Of a stretch of 64,000 bases of DNA, positions 1-8,576 are shown in pieces (the first letter of the stretch is position 1; each line of letters starts with the position of its first letter). The notes below the pieces were generated by a model, which was given only the letters and a program-made list of their open reading frames with translations, had not been told where the DNA came from and did not search any database. The stretch is from an uncultured Aquimarina sp. GTDB lineage: Bacteria > Bacteroidota > Bacteroidia > Flavobacteriales > Flavobacteriaceae. The stretch covers positions 28,052-92,051 of the forward strand of contig CANMDW010000022.1 in assembly GCA_947496705.1 (NCBI GenBank). The letters run 5' to 3'. The translations under genes were made by a program, and so were the position numbers.

Positions 1-1302
1 AGCACTCAGGCCGTTTGGGTCTGAAAAAGCCATCTCTTCACCCAGTGCATTGAGAATTCTGGCTTGAATATTGAGGTTTGGATAATCAGGATCGGGGTTA
101 AAAGTAAAGGAAACATTTCCGGTTTCTACAACAAAAGAGAACATATCTTTATCTTCCCGGGTACTTACCAATCCAAAGTTCTGACTAGCGTCTACCTCGC
201 CTCCTGCTGTTACAATTATAGGGGTAGCTTCCTGTATGATGTCATCGTGATCGTCATTTTTAAAACCCACTCCGTTTCTGCTACCTGCTATGATCGCAAT
301 ATCGTCCTGGGTATTTGTAGCATTGGTATATTCGCCCAGGCTCCATTGTCCGATCGAAGTACTGGCACTCCATCCCATAATCGGGCTCCATTGTCCGTGA
401 CCATTATAATATTCAGTTCCTCCCTGTCCATCATGTGATAGTCCCAGCGTATGGCCAACCTCATGTGATCCGGTTTCTCCGGCGGCTCTAGTAGATCTGA
501 TGTTATATACCCAGCAAGGGTTATCGGTAGAAGATGAAAAAGAATTTCTAAATGCTACACCTCCCGCATCGGGTCTTGCATCTTTGGTAGGAGTAAAAAT
601 GCACATCATTCTTCGATTTACGGGTGCTGCATCAAAAAGGTCTCTACGAGTTGTGACATTAAAATTGAAAGGGCGAAAATCTTCTGCCATGATTTTCCAG
701 ATTGCAATAATTCTTTCGTTTGAAAAATTAGGTGATTGTGCATCAATAGTTGCTCCACCCAGCCAACTAGTACCAGAAACTAATTCTCCATCAAAATCAA
801 GATAAATAATACCGGGTGCTCCCGGAAGGCTTTCTAATTGAAGGGCCATTTTTGAGAACGTAGTTCCGGTATCTGCTTCTGATTTGGTTGAATTTTCAAA
901 ATCAATACAGAGAATGTTGTTGATATCGGTTTCTTTTGCAAATACCTTTCCGTTTACTTCTGCATATATGGTATATGCTTTTTTAGCATCCGATAAAACT
1001 ATAGTGCCTTCTAGTTTCCCATCAATTTGGGAAAAGGAGAATGTAGATAATTTTTGACCATTCACTGTGCCAATTAGGGTAAGACCTTTGTCGGTTTGCC
1101 TTTTTACTTTAGAGGTAAAAGAAAACTGCTCTTTGGCAAAATTTATTTTGAGAGATTGATTGCTTTTGGTATTCATAAAGTTATTAACAAAGCTTTGCTG
1201 GTCATTGGCTATTACATATGGCTTATCTGTTTGAGCATATATTGCATATCCATGTATCAGTATAATAATTAGCAGGAAATACTTCAATAATTTATTTCTC
1301 AT
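1..1302 (-). CDS. Secreted zinc metalloprotease (metzincin), C-terminus outside window
   Basis: The gene begins at the ATG ending at 1302 and runs off the left edge, so only the N-terminal ~434 residues are present. It opens with a signal peptide (MRNKLLKYFLLIIILIHGYA) and is exported. The zinc motif HEVGHTLGLSHD is read on the minus strand at about 436-464, followed by a Met-turn-like IMGWS, which together define the metzincin clan (HExxHxxGxxH/D). The region after the catalytic domain resembles the beta-rich repeats seen in reprolysin-like secreted proteases of Flavobacteriia. A 165-bp mobile-type element ends only ~30 bp upstream of the start codon, so the native promoter is probably displaced. 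The exact peptidase family is inferred, not certain. Confidence 0.85.
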   Translation of the reverse strand, partial: MRNKLLKYFLLIIILIHGYAIYAQTDKPYVIANDQQSFVNNFMNTKSNQSLKINFAKEQFSFTSKVKRQTDKGLTLIGTVNGQKLSTFSFSQIDGKLEGTIVLSDAKKAYTIYAEVNGKVFAKETDINNILCIDFENSTKSEADTGTTFSKMALQLESLPGAPGIIYLDFDGELVSGTSWLGGATIDAQSPNFSNERIIAIWKIMAEDFRPFNFNVTTRRDLFDAAPVNRRMMCIFTPTKDARPDAGGVAFRNSFSSSTDNPCWVYNIRSTRAAGETGSHEVGHTLGLSHDGQGGTEYYNGHGQWSPIMGWSASTSIGQWSLGEYTNATNTQDDIAIIAGSRNGVGFKNDDHDDIIQEATPIIVTAGGEVDASQNFGLVSTREDKDMFSFVVETGNVSFTFNPDPDYPNLNIQARILNALGEEMAFSDPNGLSA

Positions 1303-1332
1303 TGTTCGATTGGGTGTATCTGGATTTGTATT

Positions 1333-1497
1333 TAGTGTCTGGTCGGAAATAGGCGGTTTTTATAATTTGAATTATTTTTGATGTGATTTTAATTTTCTTT
1401 TTTGACGCAGATGCCTTAGCATCAGGCGATAAAAAACAAATAAAAATAGCGCAAAAAGAAACAAATTTAATAGTGACATATTTCCGACCAGACACTA
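1333..1497. mobile_element. 165-bp MITE-like element, copy 1
   Basis: The element starts with TAGTGTCTGGTCGGAAATA and ends with its inverted copy, giving near-perfect terminal inverted repeats. A second copy of identical length lies at 24896-25060 in the opposite orientation; by eye they differ at 5 of 165 positions. The ends begin and finish with TA, as expected for TA-targeting elements, but no longer target duplication is visible. An open frame runs through it but looks accidental. It sits ~30 bp upstream of the metzincin start. Confidence 0.75.
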
Positions 1498-1682
1498 TTT
1501 ATAGAAAAACCTGATAATCTTAATTTTAGTATGAAGCTATGTGAATTTTATTATAAAGAGGTAAAGACGCACCTTGTAATCAGGGTACGTCTATACCATA
1601 CTTCTTGGAGTTTTGATTTAAAAAAACTCAAAATTAACTATATCTCTGGGTTTAGAAATATTAACATTGATAACAGAAAGAA

Positions 1683-1970
1683 TCATGAAATACTTATAAT
1701 TCTTTCTAAAGGGATTATTGTAGACTGTTTTAAAATCACCTCTTTATCGGTGATTCCCCAAATGGTAGTTTCCACTTTTTTGAAGCCTGTATCGTCTACA
1801 AAAATGATTCTTACTTTTTGATGTTCTAGATTTCCTAATGAAAGAGCTCTCTGTAATTCCAGAAAGCGATCGATCTGATCTTTTCTTTTCTCAAGGACAT
1901 CTTCTTTGGGGAATTTTAAAAATTTAATCTTTTCTTTTTCAATTATTTGTACATTCATAGCTGGGGCCAT
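1683..1970 (-). CDS. Conserved hypothetical cytosolic protein
   Basis: A 95-residue protein without a signal peptide or membrane segment. The N-terminal half is charged (EKEKIKF...EDVLEKRKDQIDRFLELQRAL) and probably helical; the C-terminal half (KVRIIFVDDTGFKKVETTIWGITDKEVILK...IPLERIISI) looks like a small beta-barrel or SH3-like fold. Short proteins of this type are common in Flavobacteriia, where they are uncharacterised. A second in-frame ATG five codons in (1958) is an equally good start. It stands alone, transcribed away from the helicase gene to its right. No function can be assigned. Confidence 0.7.
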   Translation of the reverse strand: MAPAMNVQIIEKEKIKFLKFPKEDVLEKRKDQIDRFLELQRALSLGNLEHQKVRIIFVDDTGFKKVETTIWGITDKEVILKQSTIIPLERIISIS

Positions 1971-2382
1971 AGTGTTTAGGTTTGGATTAAGTTTAGGTCT
2001 TATAAACTGGTTTTTGAATCCTGGAGCTTTAAATATAATGTATTTTACCCTAAAATATTGTATTTTATCTATAATATTTAATAGAAACTTATTAAAGCGT
2101 AAGAAAAAACATTGTTGACATCTTCCGTTTTTGAACAGGTGATTTGATTAAAAGAACACTTCTAACGGCTTGTTTTTTTGAGGGTTATTATAGTATTCGG
2201 GGACAGATATCTTTGAGTAGATTTCATTCTTGAGGCTCAGGAATGATTTCTAATAAAAACGTGATCGGTGTATTGTATTTCATGCTAAAAGTTATCGACT
2301 GCGAATTGTTTACAAAAAAGTAGTTACAGGTTTCCATAACCGTAGTTGTTTCCTTAAATTTCGATCTTAAAAGATTGTTACG
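1971..2382. other. Intergenic region upstream of the helicase gene
   Basis: About 410 bases between two divergent genes. I see no convincing gene, RNA or repeat in it. It must hold the promoters for both flanking genes, but no clear TTG/TAnnTTTG pair stands out. Confidence 0.4.
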
Positions 2383-4713
2383 GTGGAAGAATATTTAGCA
2401 GAGTTGAATGATGCACAGCGGGCTCCGGTACTTCAGAAAGACGGCCCGATGATTGTTATTGCAGGTGCAGGCTCCGGTAAGACCAGAGTTCTTACATATC
2501 GCATAGCCTATCTGATGCATCAAGGTGTGGATCCATTTAATATTTTGGCTTTAACATTTACCAACAAAGCAGCTCGTGAGATGAAGAAACGAATTGCAAG
2601 TATTGTTGGCCCCAGTGAAGCCAAGAACCTATGGATGGGCACATTTCATTCTATTTTTGCCAAAATGCTAAGGTTTGAAGCCGATAAATTAGGATACCCT
2701 TCAAATTTTACCATTTATGATACCCAGGATTCGCAACGATTGATTGCGGCTATTATAAAAGAAATGGGCCTGGATAAAGACATTTACAAATACAAGCAGG
2801 TATATTCCCGTATTTCATCCTATAAAAACAGTTTGATCACGGTAAAAGCATATTTTCAAAATCCCGAACTGGTAGAAGCAGATGCCATGGCAAAACGCCC
2901 AAGGCTGGGAGAAATCTATCAAAATTATGTAGATCGGTGCTTTAAAGCCGGCGCTATGGATTTTGATGACCTGTTGCTAAAAACCAACGAGCTGCTCAAC
3001 CGTTTTCCAGATGTGCTGGCAAAATATCAGAATCGTTTTAGATACATACTGGTTGATGAGTATCAGGATACCAATCACTCGCAGTACCTTATTGTTAGAG
3101 CACTGTCTGATAAGTTTCAGAATATTTGTGTAGTAGGGGATGATGCACAGAGTATTTATGCTTTCCGCGGAGCGAATATTAGCAATATTCTCAATTTTCA
3201 AAAGGATTATGATCATGTGCAACAATATCGATTAGAGCAGAACTACAGATCTACAAAAAATATTGTAGAAGCGGCAAATTCTATTATTGATAAGAATAAA
3301 ACGAAATTAGAAAAGGTGGTCTGGACCGCAAACGACCCGGGATCAAAAATTATTGTCAATAGATTATTAACCGACGGTGATGAGGGAAGGTTTGTAGCAA
3401 GTTCGATTTTTGAAAATCAAATGCAGCAGCAATTGGGGAATGGTCATTTTGCGGTGCTGTATAGAACCAATGCACAGTCCAGGGCGATAGAAGATGCTTT
3501 GCGAAAACGGGATATTAAATACAGGATTTATGGCGGACTATCGTTTTATCAGCGTAAAGAGATCAAGGATGTATTGGCATACCTTCGTCTGGTGATCAAC
3601 CCAAAAGATGAAGAAGCGCTAAAACGGGTGATCAATTACCCCGCAAGGGGAATAGGGGCTACCACAGTAGATAAATTGGTGGTAGCGGCAAATCATTATG
3701 ACCGCTCTATTTTTGAAGTCATCGAGAATTTGGATCGTATTAACCTGAAAATCAATAGTGGTACCAAAACACGATTGGAAAACTTTATGATGATGATCAA
3801 AAGTTTTCAGGTTACCAATCAGACTTCAGATGCGTTTGTATTGGCAGAAATGGTAACCAAGAAGACCGGATTATTACAGGAGTTGAAGAAAGATGGCACT
3901 CCCGAAGGAATTGCACGTATAGAAAATATCGAAGAACTATTAAATGGTATTCGTGATTTTGTTGAAGGCCAGAAAGAACTGGCAGATGCATCAGGTTCGC
4001 TGGCAGAATTTCTGGAAGATGTGGCCCTGGCTACCGATCTGGATCAGGATACAGGAGACGATGATAGAGTAGCATTGATGACCATTCATCTGGCCAAGGG
4101 ATTAGAGTTTCCGTATGTATATATCGTCGGGATGGAAGAAGACTTGTTTCCTTCGGGCATGAGTATGAATACCCGAAGTGAGCTGGAGGAGGAGCGGCGT
4201 CTTTTTTATGTGGCATTAACCAGGGCAGAAAAGCAAGCCTATCTTACCTATACTCAATCAAGATATCGCTGGGGAAAACTGGTAGATGCCGAGCCTAGTC
4301 GATTTATAGAAGAGATAGATGATCAATATCTTGAATATTTGACTCCGGTAGAAAGTTATCGATATAAGCCATTGATTGACTCAGATATCTTTGAAGAAGT
4401 AGATAAGAGCAAATTACGACTTAAAAAACCGGTTTCTGGTGCTTCACCACTGGCACATAAACCAAACGAAGAACAGCTGCAAAAGCTGCGAAAACTAAGG
4501 CCTGTATCCAATGGAACCACTACCGAATCCAAAACTAATCTTTTTGATAATGATCTGGTCGCAGGAACAGCAGTAGAACATATGCGGTTTGGTATGGGGA
4601 AAATTTTAAAAGTTGAAGGAGTAGGGCAGGATAAAAAGGCAGAGATCCATTTTGAAAAAGGCGGAATCAAGAAGCTATTACTTCGTTTTGCAAAGCTTAA
4701 GGTGATCGGGTAA
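2383..4713 (+). CDS. pcrA: UvrD/PcrA-family ATP-dependent DNA helicase
   Basis: A 776-residue superfamily 1A 3'-5' DNA helicase. The Q-motif-like LNDAQRAPV is at residues 8-16, Walker A GAGSGKT at 28-34, and the motif II DEYQDTN near residue 227; later motifs (QNYRST, HLAKGLEFPYVYIVG, RRLFYVALTRA) are all intact. The C-terminal ~60 residues (VEHMRFGMGKILKVEGVGQDKKAEIHFEKGG) are the Tudor-like domain typical of PcrA. The start codon is GTG at 2383, giving the expected start just before the Q motif. The enzyme unwinds DNA in repair and clears recombinase and stalled forks. Length and motif set match the family fully. Confidence 0.95.
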   Translation: MEEYLAELNDAQRAPVLQKDGPMIVIAGAGSGKTRVLTYRIAYLMHQGVDPFNILALTFTNKAAREMKKRIASIVGPSEAKNLWMGTFHSIFAKMLRFEADKLGYPSNFTIYDTQDSQRLIAAIIKEMGLDKDIYKYKQVYSRISSYKNSLITVKAYFQNPELVEADAMAKRPRLGEIYQNYVDRCFKAGAMDFDDLLLKTNELLNRFPDVLAKYQNRFRYILVDEYQDTNHSQYLIVRALSDKFQNICVVGDDAQSIYAFRGANISNILNFQKDYDHVQQYRLEQNYRSTKNIVEAANSIIDKNKTKLEKVVWTANDPGSKIIVNRLLTDGDEGRFVASSIFENQMQQQLGNGHFAVLYRTNAQSRAIEDALRKRDIKYRIYGGLSFYQRKEIKDVLAYLRLVINPKDEEALKRVINYPARGIGATTVDKLVVAANHYDRSIFEVIENLDRINLKINSGTKTRLENFMMMIKSFQVTNQTSDAFVLAEMVTKKTGLLQELKKDGTPEGIARIENIEELLNGIRDFVEGQKELADASGSLAEFLEDVALATDLDQDTGDDDRVALMTIHLAKGLEFPYVYIVGMEEDLFPSGMSMNTRSELEEERRLFYVALTRAEKQAYLTYTQSRYRWGKLVDAEPSRFIEEIDDQYLEYLTPVESYRYKPLIDSDIFEEVDKSKLRLKKPVSGASPLAHKPNEEQLQKLRKLRPVSNGTTTESKTNLFDNDLVAGTAVEHMRFGMGKILKVEGVGQDKKAEIHFEKGGIKKLLLRFAKLKVIG

Positions 4714-4761
4714 TTAGATTTCCCATAAACGATTGTCCTGTTTTTAATAAATACAACCAGT

Positions 4762-5853
4762 ATGATAAGCGTACCTACCTTACTATTAGATGTTGATAAG
4801 TGCAAGAAGAACATTATGGATATGAGGCTTAAAGCACAAAAACACAACTTAGACTTCAGGCCCCATTTCAAAACCCACCAGTCTTTAGAAATCGGGAAGT
4901 GGTTTAAAGAAGCTGGAGTAGATAAAATAACGGTTTCATCTCTTGAAATGGCAGCATACTTCTCAAAAGAATGGGAGGATATTACGGTGGCTTTTCCTGC
5001 CAATATTTTGGAGATAGAAAGAATCAATGAGCTGGCAAAAAACATTCAGCTTAACCTTTTAATAGCATCTGTTGAAACTGCTACCTATTTACAAGAACAT
5101 CTTACAAGCGCCACAGGGTTTTTTATAAAAATAGATGCTGGGTATCACAGAACGGGTATCATTCCTGCCGATACAGAAACTATTGATGCAATCTTAAAGG
5201 TTGCAGATAGTTCTGCCCTGCTGTCTTTTAAGGGGTTTTTGGCACATTCGGGACACACTTATAAATGCCGTAACAAAACAGATATCCTTAAGATACACGC
5301 AGAGTGTATGCGAGTACTCATTCAGTTAAAAAATAAATATAAAGAGAGCTATCCAGAGATGATCCTGTCTCTGGGTGATACACCAAGCTGCAGTGTGGCA
5401 GATAATTTTGAAGGGATCGATGAGATACGACCCGGGAATTTTGTCTTTTATGACCTTACCCAAAATCTAATAGGCGCTTGTGATATCAATCAAATTGCAG
5501 TAGCGGTGGCCTGCCCGATCGTAGCGATTCATAAAGACCGAAATGAAGTGGTTATCTATGGAGGAGGAGTGCATTTCTCCAAAGAACGGTTGGAAAATGA
5601 AAAAGAAGGGACCATTTATGGTAGAGTGGTAGCAAAAAAAGGAAACTTATGGAGTGACATCATCCCTGATGTATATATCAAAAGCTTATCTCAGGAACAT
5701 GGGATTGTTGCTGTATCTCCTTCACAGATAAATAACTATACGATTGGAGATTATTTGATTGCGTTGCCTATCCATTCCTGTATGACTGCAAATTTGATGA
5801 AACGGTATAGTGTTGGCGATGTTATGGATATTGCGATGATGAATTCCTGGTGA
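4762..5853 (+). CDS. D-serine dehydratase / D-threonine aldolase-like PLP enzyme (fold type III)
   Basis: A 363-residue alanine-racemase-fold PLP enzyme. The PLP lysine is in RPHFKTHQ near residue 38, and the C-terminal metal-binding pair of the DSD-like domain is the H and C of LPIHSCMTANL near residue 338. Relatives eliminate ammonia from D-serine or cleave D-threonine in a Zn- or Mn-dependent way; which of these this enzyme does cannot be told from sequence. It begins 48 bp after the helicase stop on the same strand and is followed ~100 bp later by a YrdC-family gene, so co-transcription is possible. No signal peptide; cytosolic. Confidence 0.85.
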   Translation: MISVPTLLLDVDKCKKNIMDMRLKAQKHNLDFRPHFKTHQSLEIGKWFKEAGVDKITVSSLEMAAYFSKEWEDITVAFPANILEIERINELAKNIQLNLLIASVETATYLQEHLTSATGFFIKIDAGYHRTGIIPADTETIDAILKVADSSALLSFKGFLAHSGHTYKCRNKTDILKIHAECMRVLIQLKNKYKESYPEMILSLGDTPSCSVADNFEGIDEIRPGNFVFYDLTQNLIGACDINQIAVAVACPIVAIHKDRNEVVIYGGGVHFSKERLENEKEGTIYGRVVAKKGNLWSDIIPDVYIKSLSQEHGIVAVSPSQINNYTIGDYLIALPIHSCMTANLMKRYSVGDVMDIAMMNSW

Positions 5854-5953
5854 ATCTTTAAAAATACCAGCTGACGAATTGATTGCTAAATAAATCAAAA
5901 CACCCAAATGTATCTGAAACAGAACCTGTATCTTTATCATACAGAGCAGTGGT

Positions 5954-6574
5954 ATGGCAGAATTTATTAAGTTATATGAAGAAAACCCTAATCCCCGTGA
6001 AGTTCAGCAAGTTGTTGATTGTTTGCGTAATGGAGGCTTGGTTATTTATCCTACAGATACGGTTTATGGATTGGGCTGTGATATCACCAATAACCGTGCA
6101 CTGGAGCGTATCGCACAAATTAAAGGTGTTAAGCTGGCAAAAGCCAATTTTTCTTTTATCTGTAAAGATCTGAGTAACTTATCTGATTATGTGAAACAAA
6201 TTGATAATGCTACTTTTAAACTGCTAAAAAGAACGCTTCCCGGCCCTTACACCTATATTCTTCCCGGAAGCAATAATTTACCTACTGTTTTTAAGAAAAA
6301 AAAGACCGTAGGTATTCGGGTTCCTGATAATGCAATTTGCACCGCTATTGTTGAAGGGTTAGGAAATCCTATCGTTTCTACTTCTATCTATGATGAAGAT
6401 GAAGTTATTGAATACACAACAGATCCAGAGCTCATCCTCGAAAAATGGGATAACCTTGTCGATATGGTTGTCGACGGGGGATATGGCAATAATATACCTT
6501 CAACGGTGATCGACTTAACCAGTGGAGAACCTGTCTTAATTAGAGAAGGAAAGGGAAGGGTAGATATCGTTTGA
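5954..6574 (+). CDS. YrdC/Sua5/YciO-family protein (L-threonylcarbamoyladenylate synthase-like)
   Basis: A 206-residue YrdC-domain protein. The nucleotide-binding signature GLVIYPTDTVYGLGCD is near residues 29-44, followed by KGVKLAKANFSFICKDLS, LPGPYTYIL and VGIRVPDN, as in the YciO/Sua5 family. Sua5/TsaC make threonylcarbamoyl-AMP for the t6A modification of ANN-decoding tRNAs. The family includes paralogues (YciO) with weaker synthase activity, and the length (206, no Sua5 C-terminal domain) and KxxKxxxF motif are closer to YciO. I therefore call the family with confidence and the exact reaction with less. Confidence 0.85.
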   Translation: MAEFIKLYEENPNPREVQQVVDCLRNGGLVIYPTDTVYGLGCDITNNRALERIAQIKGVKLAKANFSFICKDLSNLSDYVKQIDNATFKLLKRTLPGPYTYILPGSNNLPTVFKKKKTVGIRVPDNAICTAIVEGLGNPIVSTSIYDEDEVIEYTTDPELILEKWDNLVDMVVDGGYGNNIPSTVIDLTSGEPVLIREGKGRVDIV

Positions 6575-6594
6575 GTATACTCCCATACTCATTT

Positions 6595-7482
6595 TCACGA
6601 AACCATATACTTCAGCTCATTTCTATACATACTTGGGGTTTTTCCTGAAAATTGCTTGAATAATTTATTGAAATGAGAAAAATTACTAAAACCACTTTCA
6701 TAACAAATATCGGTGATACTGGTTTGTTTTTCGTGTAATAGTTTGGCCGCATGAACGAGTCTGTATTCATTCACAAACTGCGTAAATGTTTTTCCGGTTA
6801 TTTTTTTGAAGTATCGGCAGAATCCAGGTACGCTCATACTCACCTTACCGGCGACTTCTTCCAGGGGAATAGGTCTTCCAAATTCCTGCTGCACAAAATT
6901 AAAGATCAGATTTATTCTGTTATTATCCTGAAGTGCTGTCTCGATGATAAACCCTTCGGCATTGAGTATGGTATAATCATTGGTTTTTTCCATTTCTCTA
7001 AGCACTTGCAGCATACCGATTAATTTCTCAAAAGATTCCAGATTTTTGAGTGATTCTATTTGTGCACCAATTCTTCTTTTGGTGTCTCCGTGATAAATAA
7101 TCCCTTTTTTTGCTTGCTCCAGGAGTTTACCAATAGTGCTCATCTCTGGAATATCAAAAAATGAAGCTCCCAAAAAATCAGGAAGCATCTGGATAATCGT
7201 TTCACTGCTATTGCCTGTCATTCCATCTGTAAATCCACAGTGAGGAAGGTTGGAACCTATTAGCATCAATGCACCGTTTCGATAATACGACATATGGCTT
7301 CCGATTTGTCTTTTTCCTGTACCGCCATTAACGTATACGATTTCAATTTCGGGATGGTAATGCCAAATGGGCGCTTTATTCTTATTCTCTTTTGAAAATG
7401 TCTGGTAATAGAGGGAACTGCCAAACTCTGGTAGAATCTTTTCTAAGGAAGGCTTTGCATTTTTCATCATAATTTTTAGCAC
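6595..7482 (-). CDS. AraC-family transcriptional regulator with N-terminal cupin
   Basis: A 295-residue regulator. Residues ~25-100 form a cupin-like sensor (WHYHPEIEIVYVNGGTGKRQIG...ALMLIGSNLPHCGF) and the C-terminal ~100 residues are two helix-turn-helix motifs of the HTH_18 type (IPLEEVAGKVSMSVPGFCRYFKKITGKTF...ITDICYESGFSNFSHFNKLFKQFSGKTPSMYR). Such regulators usually bind a sugar or other small ligand. It converges with the YrdC gene; its start region faces the divergent gene at 7689. A start at the ATG four codons in is also possible. The target is unknown. Confidence 0.9.
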   Translation of the reverse strand: MLKIMMKNAKPSLEKILPEFGSSLYYQTFSKENKNKAPIWHYHPEIEIVYVNGGTGKRQIGSHMSYYRNGALMLIGSNLPHCGFTDGMTGNSSETIIQMLPDFLGASFFDIPEMSTIGKLLEQAKKGIIYHGDTKRRIGAQIESLKNLESFEKLIGMLQVLREMEKTNDYTILNAEGFIIETALQDNNRINLIFNFVQQEFGRPIPLEEVAGKVSMSVPGFCRYFKKITGKTFTQFVNEYRLVHAAKLLHEKQTSITDICYESGFSNFSHFNKLFKQFSGKTPSMYRNELKYMVS

Positions 7483-7688
7483 TCAATTTTAGGGCTAATA
7501 TTGTATTTAGTTTGTTAAATTATTGTAAAACTAAATTAAAAAATATGTTAAATTAACTTTTTTACGGTTTATAAGTACTTTGTAGGGTTAAAATAACACA
7601 TATATATGCAAATATTGTTGTATTTCTTCTTCTCACTCTATGCTAGATTTGTGCTATCAAAATGTTAAACAACAAAAACTAGAAAATT

Positions 7689-8276
7689 ATGAAAAGAGTA
7701 ATAAACCTAAGCCTGTTTGTATGTGCTATCCTATTTAGTACTATGGTAAAAGCTTCAGATATTTTATCTGTAAAAATCGAGAACTCTTCTACAATTAATG
7801 TTTCATTGTCAAATATCAGCAAAGGGCAAAAATTGTATCTTAAAGATTATTCGGGAACGATTTTATTTAATGTTACACTGGATGCTATGCCTTCCTACAC
7901 AAAGTATTTTAATATGAACACTGTTGAGGATGGTATTTATTTTGTAGAAACAGAAACAGAATTTGACATAAAAGTTACTCCGGTACTGAAAAATATAAAA
8001 GGGGTTTCTCTAATTAATAATTCTGCGATAACCGTATTCAAACCAAAAATACTTGTAGAGAATACCAAGGTGCGGGTACTGTTTACCAGGACAGAAAAAT
8101 CACCTTTAAGCGTTTCAATTTATGATATTGACGGCTTTAAGGTATTTAATGAAAAAGTTGACGATGATACATTAATTTTTCAAAGATCATATGATTTCTC
8201 TGAGGTACCATATGGAAAGTATACTATTCATTTTGTTTTGAAAGACAGAACATTTATTAAAGAAGTTAGTATTTGA
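7689..8276 (+). CDS. Secreted protein with two beta-rich, T9SS-sorting-like domains
   Basis: A 195-residue exported protein with a clear signal peptide (MKRVINLSLFVCAILFSTMVKA). Two similar beta-sandwich modules follow: residues ~25-105 and ~107-195. The last one ends in VPYGKYTIHFVLKDRTFIKEVSI, which resembles the C-terminal sorting domain of type IX secretion substrates (pattern GxYxixx...xxxkxvxi) and the DUF3244 family. No catalytic residues are seen. It is a single-gene unit with its own terminator right after. Whether it is a secretion substrate or just has this fold is open. Confidence 0.75.
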   Translation: MKRVINLSLFVCAILFSTMVKASDILSVKIENSSTINVSLSNISKGQKLYLKDYSGTILFNVTLDAMPSYTKYFNMNTVEDGIYFVETETEFDIKVTPVLKNIKGVSLINNSAITVFKPKILVENTKVRVLFTRTEKSPLSVSIYDIDGFKVFNEKVDDDTLIFQRSYDFSEVPYGKYTIHFVLKDRTFIKEVSI

Positions 8277-8308
8277 ATTGTTTGATTAATACCACCACAA
8301 TCAAGAAG

Positions 8309-8341
8309 CTGTCTGAAGAGTATTTTTCAGACAGTTTTTTT
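8309..8341 (+). terminator. Rho-independent terminator
   Basis: A 9-bp perfect stem (CTGTCTGAA / TTCAGACAG) with an 8-nt loop followed by a run of T, ~30 bp after the secreted-protein gene stop. Confidence 0.85.
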
Positions 8342-8525
8342 TATGAATTGGTTTCATTCAAGTAGTGCTGCGATGTTTTGCAGCTGGTATGAAAGTTACT
8401 GATGGAGGACAGTAGGCTTTTGGTGGAAATTACCGATTCTAGGTTAGAGGGGTCTCTTTATTCAGTCAGAGGGGTTCTTTGTCCGGTCAGTTAGGATTTT
8501 TGTTCAGTGAAAGGATGCTTTATCA

Positions 8526-8551
8526 AAAAGGCTGCCTTTTCAGACAGCCTC
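8526..8551 (-). terminator. Rho-independent terminator for the OmpA-family gene
   Basis: Read on the minus strand: stem AGGCTG / CAGCCT with a 10-nt loop and a following T run, 25 bp after the stop of the gene at 8577-10658. Confidence 0.75.
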
Positions 8552-8576
8552 TTGTGATCTATTGAGAGAGAGATAC

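Noticed and set aside
500..805. Plus-strand frames inside the metzincin gene
   Set aside because: They are antisense to a well-supported coding region with signal peptide and zinc motif.
1292..1495. Open frame across the first 165-bp element, also present in the second copy at 24874-25065
   Set aside because: The shared protein-like sequence follows from the shared DNA of the repeat; there is no start signal, and the frame merely spans the inverted-repeat element.
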